Of a stretch of 64,000 nucleotides of DNA, positions 16,837 through 26,784 are shown in pieces. Under the pieces are notes generated by a model. The model was not told the DNA's origin, made no database searches, and was given only the letters and a program-made list of their open reading frames with translations. The DNA is from Ferrovibrio sp041906005. GTDB taxonomy: Bacteria; Pseudomonadota; Alphaproteobacteria; Ferrovibrionales; Ferrovibrionaceae. The translations under genes were made by a program, and so were the position numbers. Within the stretch, counting starts at the first letter, position 1. Each line of letters opens with the position of its first letter. The stretch covers positions 1,922,001 through 1,986,000 of the forward strand of contig NZ_JAYRJY010000001.1 in assembly GCF_041906005.1 (NCBI RefSeq). The letters run 5' to 3'.

Positions 16837-17481
16837 TCAGAATTCGATGCCCTTCTGGGCCTTCACGCCGGCCTGGAAGGGATGCTTGATCTCGGTCATC
16901 TCGGTCACCAGATCGGCGGCCTCGATCAGCTCGGGCTTGGCGTTGCGGCCGGTTACCACGATATGGAGCATCGGCGGTCGCTGGCGAAGGGTTTCCACCA
17001 CCTCGGCGGGGTCGAGATAGTCGTAGCGCAGCACGATGTTGAGTTCGTCGAACACCAGCATGTCATAGGCGGGCGGCTGGGCGCGGCAGGCTTCGATCAT
17101 GCGCTTGGCCTCGGCCCAGGCGGCCTGTGCGGCGGCGATGTCGCGGGCACGGTCCTGGGTGTCCCAGGTAAAGCCCTCGCCCATGGCCTTGATCGTCACC
17201 TGATCGGGGAATGCCTCCAGCACCGGCCGTTCGCCGGTCTGCCACTTGCCTTTCACGAACTGCACGATGCCGACGCGGAACCCGTTGCCGATGGCGCGCA
17301 TCACCAGGCCGAAGGCGGCGGTGGACTTGCCCTTGCCCTTGCCGGTATGGACCATGAGAAGGCCCTTCTCGATGGTCTTGGTCGCCAGCATGCGGTCGCG
17401 CACTTCCTTGCGCTTCTTCGCCTTTTCGTTGGCGCGGGCGTTGATCTCGTCCTCGCTCAGGCCCTGCTCCTTCACTTTCAT
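16837..17481 (-). CDS. cobO: Cob(I)yrinic acid a,c-diamide adenosyltransferase
   Basis: The product is 214 residues of the CobO/BtuR family. A charged N-terminal helix (EINARANEKAKKRKEVRDRM) leads into the ATP-binding loop HTGKGKGKSTAAFGLVMRA. VQFVKGKWQTGE, DMLVFDELNIVLRYDYL and VVTGRNAKPELIEAADLVTE follow, with the typical C-terminal HPFQAGVKAQKGIEF. It transfers adenosyl from ATP to Co(I). The ATG at 17481 overlaps the cobN stop (ATGA). The open frame extends upstream inside cobN but has no CobO similarity there. Confidence 0.94.
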   Translation of the reverse strand: MKVKEQGLSEDEINARANEKAKKRKEVRDRMLATKTIEKGLLMVHTGKGKGKSTAAFGLVMRAIGNGFRVGIVQFVKGKWQTGERPVLEAFPDQVTIKAMGEGFTWDTQDRARDIAAAQAAWAEAKRMIEACRAQPPAYDMLVFDELNIVLRYDYLDPAEVVETLRQRPPMLHIVVTGRNAKPELIEAADLVTEMTEIKHPFQAGVKAQKGIEF

Positions 17482-20400
17482 GCGGCCAGCATCCTTTCCA
17501 GCAGGTCGGCGGCGGAATTGGCGCGCGGCCGCCACAGGCCGCGCCGGATCGCCTCGGAAAAGCGTTCGGCGATTTCGCGCGCCGCCGCCGGGTTGTTTTC
17601 CTCGATGAAGAGGCGCGTTTCCACGTCGTTCAGATAGGCGTCGTACAGCGCGTCGAATTGATGATCGCGCACAAGGCCCGTGGTGGCGGCGAAGGCGAAC
17701 AGGTAATCCACCGTGGCGGCGATCTCGAAGGCGCCCTTGTAGCCATGGCGCTTCACGCCGGCGATCCATTTCGGATTGGCGGCACGGCCACGCACCACGC
17801 GGGCGATCTCTTCCTCCAGGCGGCGGATGCGCGGCGCCTCGGGGCGGGAATGATCGTTGTGATAGGCGATCGGCGCGCTGCCCGAGGCGTATTGCACGGC
17901 GGCGAAGGCACCGCCCTCGAACTGATAGTAATCGTCGGAATCGAGCAGGTCGTGTTCGCGGTTATCCTGGTTCTGCACAACCGTATCGGTACGCGCCAGG
18001 CGACGGGTGAAGCCGGCATAATCCTCGATGCCCTCGGCCTCCGCGCCATAGGCATAACCGCCCCAGGCGATATAGGCCCGGGCCAGGTCGTCGTTCGTGT
18101 CCCAGCCGCTTTCGTCCACCAATGCCTGCAGGCCCGCGCCATAGGCGCCCGGCTTGGCGCCAAAGACGCGATAGCCCGCGCTGCGCTTCGCCGCGTCCAG
18201 CGGCAGGCCGTTGCTCACCAGCCGTTCGATCTCGCCGCGCGCATGCATGGCCAGCGGATTGAGGTGGTCGGGTTCGTCCAGCGCCTGCACGGCGCGGCTG
18301 GCGGCATCGAACAGCGCCACCTGGGCCGGGAAGGCGTCGCGGAAAAACCCGCTGACCTTCAGCGTGACATCGACACGCGGCCGGTCGAGCAGGTCGAGCG
18401 GCACGATTTCATAACCGGTGACGCGGCCCGAGCCTGTCTCCCAGGTCGGGCGTGCCCCGATCAGGGCCAGGGCCTGGGCGATATCGTCGCCGCCGGTGCG
18501 CATGTTGGCGGTGCCCCAGGCATTCAGCAGAATGGCGCGCGGCCATTCGCCGTGATCCTGCCGGTGACGCTGCAGCAATGCATCGGCCGATTGCCAGCCC
18601 AGGGTCCAGGCTGCCGGCGTCGGCAGGCTGCGTGCATCGATGGAAAAGAAATTCCGGCCGGTCGGCAGCACATCGGGCCGGCCCCGCGTCGGCGCGCCGC
18701 TTGGGCCCGGCGGCACGAAACGGCCATCCATGCCGCGCAGCAGGTTTTCGATCTCGGCGTGGCCGCAGCCCAGCACGGCCGGCCGCAATTCGTAATCCAC
18801 CACATGCAGCACGGCCTGCGTGGCGGTCCAGTTGTCCTCGGGCAGGCGACGATCGGCGATCAGCTGTTTGGCCAGGATCTCCAGCCGTTCCACGGTATCG
18901 CCAAAGCTGCGCCAGGGCGTGGCGACCAGATCGGCCAGTGTGTCGGGTTTCGGGCCGGTCCAGTCGGCTGCGTAATCGATGCCCAGGGGATCGCAATCCA
19001 GCTTCAGGTCGGCGGCCAGTGCACGCAGGATCGAGTCGTCGCCCAGCCGGCTGCGGCCGGTGCGGCCGCGCGGCAGACGCACCAGTGCCACCAGCAGGTC
19101 GATCAACTGTTCGCCCTGCGGCTTCACGCCATAGACATGCAGCCCGTCGCGGATCTGAAGTTCCTTCAGGTCGCAGAGATGGTTGTCGAGCTTGAGCAGC
19201 GCGCTTTCGGTCGGCTCGCCGGGCTTGATGTCGCAATCGGCATCCAGGCCCAGCCGCCGCGCTTCGTCGATGATGCGTTCGGCCAGCAGGGGCAGGCGGC
19301 GGCGGTCGAGCCCGGCGGCCTCGTAATATTCGTCGACCAGTTGTTCCAGCGCGGCCAGGTCGCCGTAGATTTCCGCCCTGGTCAGCGGTGGCGTCAGGTG
19401 ATCCAGGATCACCGCCGCTGTGCGGCGCTTGGCCTGGGTGCCTTCACCCGGATCGTTGACGATGAAGGGATAGAGTTGCGGCAGCGGGCCGAAGATGGCT
19501 TCGGGGAAACATGCCTCGCTGAGCGCCAGCGCCTTGCCGGGCAGCCATTCCAGGTTGCCGTGCTTGCCGCAATGGATCACCGCGTCGGCGCTAAAACTTT
19601 CGCGAAGCCAGGCATAGGCGGCGATATAATTGTGCGGCGGCACCAGGTCGGGATCGTGATAGCTGCGCGCGGGATCGATGTTGTAGCCGCGCGCCGGCTG
19701 GATCATCACCGCCACGTTGCCCAGCGGCAAGACCGGCAGGGCGAAGGCATCATCCTGCAATTGCGGATCGTCTTCCGGCGCGCCCCAGCGCGCCGTCACG
19801 GCCTCGCGCACCGGGGCAGGCAGGCCCTCGAAGAACCGGCGATACAGCACCAGTGGATAGCTGGCGCGCACGCGGCGCGCGGCGGTCTGGCTGAAATCGT
19901 TGGTGACGCCTTCGGTCAGCGCGGCGATCAGGCGGTTGCCGCTGACCGGCAGGGCGTTCAGTTCGTAGCCGGCATCTTTCATGGCGCGCAGGATCTGCAC
20001 CACGCTCTGCGGCGTATCGAGGCCGACGCCGTTGCCGATCCGGCCGTCGCGGTTCGGGTAATTGGCGAGCACGATGCCGATCCGCCGCTCGGCCGGCGAC
20101 AGGCGGGCCAGCCGCGACCAGGCGGCCGCCAGCTTGGCCGTGAAGGTGCAGCGTCCGGCATCGGGCACGAGCTGCACAATGCTGCATTCGGTGCGCCGGT
20201 CGAACACCGCTTCGGCCTTGAAGGCGACGGCGCGGGTCAGGATGCGGCCGTCGATCTCGGGCAACGCGACGGCAATGGCCAGGTCGCGCGCATTCAGGCC
20301 GCGCGTGCCGTCCTGCCACTGCTCATGCGGGCTGGAGGCGAACACCACCTGCAGCACCGGACAATCGCTCTGGCCCAGCGGATCGTCGCTGCCGCCTTCG

Positions 20401-21236
20401 CCGCGCGGATTGCCGATGGCAAAGCTGGTGGCGTTCAGGATCACATCGGGCAGGGCCTGCTCGATCAGCGTCGAGGCCATGTCGGCCGACAGGCGGTCCT
20501 TCAGGCTGGTCACGTAGATTGGCAACGGGCTCATGCCCTCGGCGGCCAGCGCCTCGATCAGCGCATCGATCGCGGCGACGTCGCCCGCCTGCAGCAGCGC
20601 CCGGTAAAACACGATGGCCGCCACCGGCTGGGCCGCGCATTTATGGTCGGCCCAGATCCGGCGCAGGGTGTTGATATCCGGCTCGGCATGACCCGGCCAG
20701 TAGAGTCCGGCCGCCGGCAGGGGTTTTGCCGGCAACGGGTCTTCAAGCCGGCCGATCAGGGCGGCGGCGCAGCGCAGCATCTGGCCCAGGTTGTCGATGC
20801 CGCCTTCACGGAAATAACCGAATAGCGTGGTGCGGGTATCGTCGCCCAGGGTGGAGAAACCATCCAGCGCCGGATCGGGCTGGCGGTCGCCGGGCAGGAA
20901 GGCCAGCGCGATGCCTTTGCTGCGGCAGATATCGCTCACGCGCTCCACGCCATAGGTCCAGTAGCTCTGGCCGCCCAGCAGGCGCACGATCACCAGCCGG
21001 GCCTTGGCGATCACCTGTTCGACATAAAGGTCGACGGCATAGGGATGGCTGAGCTGCAGCAGGTTGGCGAGCCGCAGGCTGGGGAAATCCGGCGGCAAGG
21101 CGGCATAGGCGGCGCTCAAGCCCGCCAGTTCGGAATCGGCGGCACTCAACACCACGATGTCGCCGGGCGATTGCTGCAGGTCGACGGGAGAATCCGTCGC
21201 CGCCGTGCCGCCCGGTATGGCATTGAGCAGATGCAA
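17478..21236 (-). CDS. cobN: Cobaltochelatase large subunit
   Basis: The product is 1252 residues, normal for CobN. The family hallmark block HCGKHGNLEWLPGKALAL is near residue 560, followed by EAIFGPLPQLYPFIVNDPGE. Other conserved parts are FLPGDRQPDP, ANYPNRDGRIGNGVGLDTPQ, LLNAWGTANMRTGGDDIAQAL and the C-terminal NPKWIAGVKRHGYKGAFEIA. CobN works with CobS and CobT to insert cobalt late, into hydrogenobyrinate diamide; neither partner is in this window. It lies between cobW and cobO on one transcript. Confidence 0.95.
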   Translation of the reverse strand: MHLLNAIPGGTAATDSPVDLQQSPGDIVVLSAADSELAGLSAAYAALPPDFPSLRLANLLQLSHPYAVDLYVEQVIAKARLVIVRLLGGQSYWTYGVERVSDICRSKGIALAFLPGDRQPDPALDGFSTLGDDTRTTLFGYFREGGIDNLGQMLRCAAALIGRLEDPLPAKPLPAAGLYWPGHAEPDINTLRRIWADHKCAAQPVAAIVFYRALLQAGDVAAIDALIEALAAEGMSPLPIYVTSLKDRLSADMASTLIEQALPDVILNATSFAIGNPRGEGGSDDPLGQSDCPVLQVVFASSPHEQWQDGTRGLNARDLAIAVALPEIDGRILTRAVAFKAEAVFDRRTECSIVQLVPDAGRCTFTAKLAAAWSRLARLSPAERRIGIVLANYPNRDGRIGNGVGLDTPQSVVQILRAMKDAGYELNALPVSGNRLIAALTEGVTNDFSQTAARRVRASYPLVLYRRFFEGLPAPVREAVTARWGAPEDDPQLQDDAFALPVLPLGNVAVMIQPARGYNIDPARSYHDPDLVPPHNYIAAYAWLRESFSADAVIHCGKHGNLEWLPGKALALSEACFPEAIFGPLPQLYPFIVNDPGEGTQAKRRTAAVILDHLTPPLTRAEIYGDLAALEQLVDEYYEAAGLDRRRLPLLAERIIDEARRLGLDADCDIKPGEPTESALLKLDNHLCDLKELQIRDGLHVYGVKPQGEQLIDLLVALVRLPRGRTGRSRLGDDSILRALAADLKLDCDPLGIDYAADWTGPKPDTLADLVATPWRSFGDTVERLEILAKQLIADRRLPEDNWTATQAVLHVVDYELRPAVLGCGHAEIENLLRGMDGRFVPPGPSGAPTRGRPDVLPTGRNFFSIDARSLPTPAAWTLGWQSADALLQRHRQDHGEWPRAILLNAWGTANMRTGGDDIAQALALIGARPTWETGSGRVTGYEIVPLDLLDRPRVDVTLKVSGFFRDAFPAQVALFDAASRAVQALDEPDHLNPLAMHARGEIERLVSNGLPLDAAKRSAGYRVFGAKPGAYGAGLQALVDESGWDTNDDLARAYIAWGGYAYGAEAEGIEDYAGFTRRLARTDTVVQNQDNREHDLLDSDDYYQFEGGAFAAVQYASGSAPIAYHNDHSRPEAPRIRRLEEEIARVVRGRAANPKWIAGVKRHGYKGAFEIAATVDYLFAFAATTGLVRDHQFDALYDAYLNDVETRLFIEENNPAAAREIAERFSEAIRRGLWRPRANSAADLLERMLAA

Positions 21237-21264
21237 GCCGGTCCTCCCCCTTCAGCCGTCCGCG

Positions 21265-22305
<1,041 letters not shown>

Positions 22306-22424
22306 GGAATCAAGCGCCTGATCGTAGGACGCCGTCGCGGAACAGGAGCGCCGATCCGCCACTGGCCGGGCAGGATGGCACAAACCGGGCGCCGGCACAC
22401 CCCGTCCGACGGATCCGCTTCGAC

Positions 22425-22620
22425 CGACAGCGATGGCAGGTCTCCGGGCTTGCGGGTCGATGCGGATCGCGCGCCTTCCCGGACGAGATGACATTCTGTC
22501 CAGTGGCCTGATGCGCGCCGCTCACCGCCTACCGTAGCGGGGGCTGCCGCGGCTTTGGGCAGTTCCATATGGCCCCACCCGCACCGCATTCCCTTTTCAC
22601 CGCCGTATCGGCACAGGCCG
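22425..22620 (-). promoter_or_regulatory. Cobalamin (AdoCbl) riboswitch
   Basis: Reading the minus strand, the conserved aptamer elements appear in order: GGTGAAAAGGGAATGCGGTG, then AACTGCCCAAAGCCGCGGCAG, CCCCGCTACGGTAGGCGGTG, the B12-box-like GCATCAGGCCACTG, GAATGTCATCTCGTCCGGGA and finally AAGCCCGGAGACCTGCC. It ends about 120 bases before cobW. High cobalamin is expected to close it and lower expression of cobW and the genes behind it. Confidence 0.93.
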
Positions 22621-22642
22621 AGCCGGCGAACCATCGCGGCGG

Positions 22643-22671
22643 ACCGTAAGCCCCCGGTTCTGCCTTGTCAA
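22643..22671 (-). promoter_or_regulatory. Likely sigma-70-type promoter of the riboswitch-cobW transcript
   Basis: On the minus strand a perfect -35 TTGACA (22666-22671) is followed after 17 bases by TACGGT (22643-22648), placing the start of transcription just before the riboswitch. The ten bases ATTTGACAAG around the -35 also occur once more upstream, at 22706-22715. The -10 is weak by consensus. Confidence 0.5.
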
Positions 22672-22774
22672 ATTGCCGCCCGAAGGCCGTATGCGACCTC
22701 TCGGTCTTGTCAAATCCGGCCTGCTTGGGCACAAAGGGAGCGGGTGGGTCGCAACTGCGCCAAGAGGATTTCCG

Positions 22775-23371
22775 ATGTCGTTTCACCGCACGCTGACCAT
22801 GTCTGCCATGCTGGTCCTGGCCGCAGGCACTGCTTTTGCCCATCCCGGCCATCCGGGCGGCGAACCTGCTGCCCTCGGTTTCGCCGGCGGCTTCGTGCAT
22901 CCCCTGGGCGGCCTTGATCACTTGCTGGCGATGGTGGCGGTCGGTCTGTGGGCGATCCAGCATGGCGGCCGTCGCGCCCTGTGGCTGCTGCCGCTGTCGT
23001 TTGTATTGCCGATGGCTGGCGGCTTTGCCCTGGCGCTGGCCGGTATCGGTCTGCCCGGCGTCGAGGCCGGCATTGCGCTCTCCGTTCTGGTTCTCGGCCT
23101 GCTGGTGGCCTTTGCCGTCCGTCCGCCGCTGCCGGCGGCCATGGCGGTCACTGCGGCTTTTGCCCTGCTGCATGGCCATGCCCATGGCAGCGAAATGGGC
23201 GATGCATCCCATGCGCTGCTGTATGCCGGCGGCATGGTGCTGGCCACCGCCTTGCTGCATGCCGGCGGCCTGGTCGCCGCCCGTCTGGCGCAGCAGGTTG
23301 CCCTGCCCATGCTGACCCGCGCGGCCGGGGCCGCCGTGGCGGTGGCCGGTATCGTCATTCTTGTCGGCTGA
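22775..23371 (+). CDS. hupE: HupE/UreJ-family nickel/cobalt permease
   Basis: The product is 198 residues with a signal-like N-terminal segment ending AFAHPGHPGGE. Five or six further hydrophobic helices follow. The HupE metal motif HPLGGLDHLLAMVAVGLWA lies near residue 42, and a second His cluster is FALLHGHAHGSEM. HupE proteins move Ni2+ or Co2+. Placement opposite the riboswitch-controlled cob operon points to cobalt. The start follows an AGAGGA ribosome-binding sequence. I saw no complete riboswitch in its own leader. Confidence 0.85.
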   Translation: MSFHRTLTMSAMLVLAAGTAFAHPGHPGGEPAALGFAGGFVHPLGGLDHLLAMVAVGLWAIQHGGRRALWLLPLSFVLPMAGGFALALAGIGLPGVEAGIALSVLVLGLLVAFAVRPPLPAAMAVTAAFALLHGHAHGSEMGDASHALLYAGGMVLATALLHAGGLVAARLAQQVALPMLTRAAGAAVAVAGIVILVG

Positions 23372-24122
23372 GGCTTTTCTCGCCCTCATCGCGGAACCGC
23401 GTTACTGGGTCGTGATCGGCGCCGCGGCGCTGGCCGGGCTGGTGCGCGGATTTTCCGGCTTCGGCGGCGCCATGATGTTCATGCCGGTCGCCAGCCTGCT
23501 TTACGAACCCAAACTCGCGGCGGTCTGGCTGTTGATCGCGGACGATGCCGCCGCCTTGCCGATGCTGCCCGATGCCCTGCGCCGCTGCGTCTGGCGCGAG
23601 GTGCTGCCGCTGGGTCTGGCGGCCGTCACCGCCATCCCCTTTGGCGTGGTCCTGCTGGTGATCGCCGATCCCGATGTGATGCGCTGGGCGATCTGCAGCC
23701 TGATCCTGGTGGCGGTTCTGCTGATGGCCGCCGGCTGGCGCTATCAGCGCCGGCTCTCGCTGCCGGCCACACTGGGCACCGGCGCGCTGGCGGGTTTGAG
23801 CGGCGGCGCGGCGGCTCTGCCCGGGCCGCCGGTGGTGCTGCTGTGGCTGGGTGGTCAGGCCGCTGCGGCCACAGTGCGGGCCAATCTGGTGGTGTTCTTC
23901 GGCCTCACGGCCATCGCCACGGCGTTGTCCTATTGGTGGAACGGGCTGTTCACGGCGGAAAATCTGCTGACGGCGCTGCCGCTGATCCCCGCCTATCTGC
24001 TGCCCCTGCGCTGGGGCAGCCGGCTGTTTGCCCGCAGCAACGAACAGCAATTCCGCCGCGTGGCGCTGGCGCTGTGCGCCTTCGCCGCCCTCAGTGGCCT
24101 GCCCTTGTGGAGAATGCTCTAG
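23361..24122 (+). CDS. TauE/SafE-like sulfite/anion exporter family permease
   Basis: The product is 253 residues, nearly all hydrophobic, with about 8 helices. The family repeat appears twice: GLVRGFSGFGGAMMFMPVAS near the start and GALAGLSGGAAALPGPPVVL in the second half. Substrates in this family are organic or sulfur anions, and this one cannot be specified. I take the TTG at 23361 as start, inside the last codons of hupE; there is no ATG in a plausible place. The overlap suggests co-expression with hupE. Confidence 0.78.
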   Translation: MSAEAFLALIAEPRYWVVIGAAALAGLVRGFSGFGGAMMFMPVASLLYEPKLAAVWLLIADDAAALPMLPDALRRCVWREVLPLGLAAVTAIPFGVVLLVIADPDVMRWAICSLILVAVLLMAAGWRYQRRLSLPATLGTGALAGLSGGAAALPGPPVVLLWLGGQAAAATVRANLVVFFGLTAIATALSYWWNGLFTAENLLTALPLIPAYLLPLRWGSRLFARSNEQQFRRVALALCAFAALSGLPLWRML

Positions 24123-24126
24123 CCGC

Positions 24127-24621
24127 TTAGGCGGTCTTGTGCCGCTCGACGGCCTGGTTGAGCGCCGCGAGCAGCTCCTGTTCCAGCTTGCCGCCCTGGC
24201 CCTCGATACGCTGGCCCATCACCACATACAGCGCGTCGATCTGCGCGGCGATGATATCCAGCTGCAGCGGCGTGGGCTGGTCGATGCCCTTCACGAAATC
24301 ATTCAGCGATTTGGCGAATTCAGTCAGCAGCGGATAGTTGAACATGCCGCCGGCGCCCTTGATGTCGAGCGAGAGCATGCGGATGGCGCGCATCGCGCGA
24401 TCCGTCTGATCGCCACGGGCGACCTCTTCCAGCGCGGCGCGCAACTGCTTCAGCTTTTCGGAAACATCCAGGCTGAGCGCGTCGCTGGCCTTTTCCACCA
24501 CCGCTTCCAGACGGCGCAATTCGGCCGGTTCCAGCTTGAGGCGAAAGCCCTTGCTGAAATTCACCGCCTTGCGGCGGAGATCCTGCTGCGGCGGCAGGAA
24601 TTCCGGTTTTTTTCTGGCCAT
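24127..24621 (-). CDS. HPt-like helical protein lacking the phosphorylatable histidine
   Basis: The product is 164 residues, mostly amphipathic helix. Residues 75-110 resemble a histidine phosphotransfer helix (MRAIRMLSLDIKGAGGMFNY, where active HPt proteins read HxLKGSAGNLG). At the aligned position it has Leu85 rather than His, so it should not carry phosphate. It begins 23 bases after the degenerate receiver gene on the same strand. A phosphorylation-independent scaffold or binding role is inferred. The HPt assignment is by eye only. Confidence 0.6.
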   Translation of the reverse strand: MARKKPEFLPPQQDLRRKAVNFSKGFRLKLEPAELRRLEAVVEKASDALSLDVSEKLKQLRAALEEVARGDQTDRAMRAIRMLSLDIKGAGGMFNYPLLTEFAKSLNDFVKGIDQPTPLQLDIIAAQIDALYVVMGQRIEGQGGKLEQELLAALNQAVERHKTA

Positions 24622-24644
24622 TCAGGAAAGCTGTGCGGCTGGGG

Positions 24645-25178
24645 TCACAGGGCATCCGTGGGGATGCGCCGCTCGGGACCGGCATAATCGTCGCTGCGAC
24701 GCCGGCGGCGATCGGGGCCGAAATACTCGTCGATACGCACGAACTGGCGCGGCCGTGCGATGGCCGAAACCAGGCGCGTGTAAAAGGCATTCACCGTATA
24801 GGGCTTGGCCACGAATTCCGAAACGCCGCAATCGCGGGCGCGGCAGACATATTCCTCTTCCGAATTGGCGGTCATCATCACGATGGGCATCATGCGGTTG
24901 GGCGATGCCGGATCGTTGCGGATCCAGTGCACGATATCCATGCCGGTGCGCCCCAGCTTTTCGTCGCGCAACGCCCATTCGGTGATCATGACGTCGGTGC
25001 GGCCCAGGCGCAGCACGGTCAATGCGCTGTCGTAGTCGCGGGCGCGGTCGAGATACTGGGCATCCAGCATCATCAAGACATCGCGCACCATCTGACCCAT
25101 GACCCGGTTCGGCTCAACAATCAGGAAATTGATTTTCGAAAAATCAATGCGCTCGTGATCGGCCATGCTTTCACTCAT
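24645..25178 (-). CDS. Response-regulator receiver protein with Asp-to-Glu at the phosphorylation site
   Basis: The product is 177 residues: one receiver domain (about 16-140) and a basic C-terminal tail (GPDRRRRRSDDY, AGPERR). The acidic pocket reads FLIVEPN instead of the usual VDD, and the phospho-acceptor position is Glu67 (VMITEWAL). The switch Thr103 (VMMTA) and Lys125 (FVAKPY) are kept. A Glu at this site often mimics the phosphorylated state, so it may be constitutively active. There is no output domain. It probably acts with the HPt-like gene 23 bases downstream. Confidence 0.8.
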   Translation of the reverse strand: MSESMADHERIDFSKINFLIVEPNRVMGQMVRDVLMMLDAQYLDRARDYDSALTVLRLGRTDVMITEWALRDEKLGRTGMDIVHWIRNDPASPNRMMPIVMMTANSEEEYVCRARDCGVSEFVAKPYTVNAFYTRLVSAIARPRQFVRIDEYFGPDRRRRRSDDYAGPERRIPTDAL

Positions 25179-25391
25179 TGCTGGATCCCTCCCGCAAGGA
25201 ACCCGAAAACCATGCCCAAGAATAGTACTAGAAAGAGCCCTGCGGATGAAGCTCGCTCAGGTAGTAAATCCCCTGACTTGTGTGGTTAGCATGGTGCTTA
25301 CCCATGCATGCAGTTATTTCCCGATAATGATCATGCGGTGAAAGGCCGCAATCGGCCGGCTTGGTGGGCGGCTGACGTGGCTGGCACCGAC

Positions 25392-26774
25392 TCAGTTGGT
25401 CGGCTGCTGAAAACTGGCCGGCGCCGGATCAATCACCCGGCTGCCGCGCCGCTGCACTTCCAGAACGGCGAGGCCGCGCTGCACCAGACCATTGGGCAGA
25501 AAGCGGAAAATACCATCGTAACCGGCAAAGCCGTCGGGATTGGTCAGCGCCTCGTCGCTGAAATCGCCGCGCCGCGCCAGGATGCCGACCAGGGCGGTGG
25601 CATCGTAGGCGAGGCTGGCCAGCCGGACCGGCCGGCGGCCGAAACTTTGCTCGAAGCGGCGGCTGAAGTCGGCGAATCCATCCGGCGCGGGGGCGGCATA
25701 CCAGCCGCCCAGCAGGGCCGGCTCGCTGCCCAGGCTGGCATCTTCCCACAGGCCGGTGCCCAGGAAACGCACGGCGCGCGGATCGATGTCGAAATACGGC
25801 AGCAGCGGCGCCAGGGCCCGCAGCTTGGCGCCGCCCTCGGGCAACAGCAGCGCATCCACCGGACGCGGCAGATTGGGGTCGACGCCATCCACCGGCGGCT
25901 CTTCCAGTCCGCGCGGCGGCAGGGCCCGCAAGGCCGCGGCAAAGCGGCGCACCACGGGGGTCAGGTCTGTGGTGTCGCCGGGATAACGGTCCTGCCGCAG
26001 CAGCTGTCCGCCGGCCTGCTGTGCGGCCAGTCCGGCCGCCTGGGCCACGGCATTGCCATACGCCGAATCCGGCGCCAGCAGGGCATAACGCGTTATGCCC
26101 TTGCCCCGGGCGAAACTGATCACCCGCTCAACCTGCTGGTCGGGCGTGAAGCCGAGCAGAAAGATGCCGTTGCCGGCCACGCTGCGGTCGGTGGAGAAGC
26201 TCAGCACTTTCACGCCGCGCTCCCGCGCCAGCGGGCCCACGGCGGCGGCTTCGTTGGCAAAAAGCGGTCCGATGATGATCTGCGCGCCTTCGGCCAGGGC
26301 CTGCTGGGCGGCGGCGGCGGCTTTCTCGGGCTGGCCCTCGGTGTCGCGCGGCAACAGGGCGATGCGGTCGTCGGCCAGATCAAACAGCGCCAGCTGGGCC
26401 GCATCCAGCAGGGCGCGGCCCAGGCCGGCCTGCGGCCCGCTCAGGGGGGCCAGGAAGGCGACGCGCACCATGTCGGCGCCGCCGGGGCGGACCAGCATCG
26501 GACCGGGCAGGGGCTGGGTCTCGATCGCCAGCGACGGCGCGGCCGGCCGGGGCATTTGCGGCGCGGGCTGCGGGATGTTTGCCTGCCTGCCGGGCTGGGT
26601 GGATGGCTGCGGGGCGACGCGCTGCGGCGCGCCGGGAGCGATCTTTTCCAGCAGGCCGGGCAAGCCACCCTGGGCATTGCCGCTCTGGCAGGCACCCACA
26701 AGCAACGGCAGGGAGATGGCCGCCAGCATAGACAGCGTGGAAAGGCCCGACTTAAGGTAACGCACGCAGCTCAT
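25392..26774 (-). CDS. LpoA-like penicillin-binding-protein activator lipoprotein
   Basis: The product is about 460 residues with a lipoprotein signal (SMLAAISLPLLVGAC). A Pro/Gln-rich linker (about 40-95) precedes a type I periplasmic-binding fold starting VRVAFLAPLSGPQAGLGRALLDAAQ, with IIIGPLFANEAAAVGPLA and YALLAPDSAYGNAVAQAA. This is the C-terminal domain type of LpoA (YraM), which activates the cell-wall synthase PBP1A from the outer membrane. It is divergent from rsmI with starts almost touching, as in enterobacteria. An upstream ATG at 26786 would overlap the rsmI start; I chose 26774. Confidence 0.82.
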   Translation of the reverse strand: MSCVRYLKSGLSTLSMLAAISLPLLVGACQSGNAQGGLPGLLEKIAPGAPQRVAPQPSTQPGRQANIPQPAPQMPRPAAPSLAIETQPLPGPMLVRPGGADMVRVAFLAPLSGPQAGLGRALLDAAQLALFDLADDRIALLPRDTEGQPEKAAAAAQQALAEGAQIIIGPLFANEAAAVGPLARERGVKVLSFSTDRSVAGNGIFLLGFTPDQQVERVISFARGKGITRYALLAPDSAYGNAVAQAAGLAAQQAGGQLLRQDRYPGDTTDLTPVVRRFAAALRALPPRGLEEPPVDGVDPNLPRPVDALLLPEGGAKLRALAPLLPYFDIDPRAVRFLGTGLWEDASLGSEPALLGGWYAAPAPDGFADFSRRFEQSFGRRPVRLASLAYDATALVGILARRGDFSDEALTNPDGFAGYDGIFRFLPNGLVQRGLAVLEVQRRGSRVIDPAPASFQQPTN

Positions 26775-26784
26775 TCCGACGCCC

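Noticed and set aside
17658..20825. A 1055-codon open frame on the plus strand opposite cobN.
   Set aside because: It is antisense to a complete, motif-rich cobN and shows only the Gln/Arg/Gly/His-rich composition typical of shadow frames in high-GC DNA.
22716..22774. Possible second cobalamin riboswitch in the hupE leader (AAAGGGAGCGGGTG followed by CGCAACTGCGCC).
   Set aside because: Only a few short stretches resemble the aptamer. The B12 box and the AGCCCGGAGACCTGCC end are missing.
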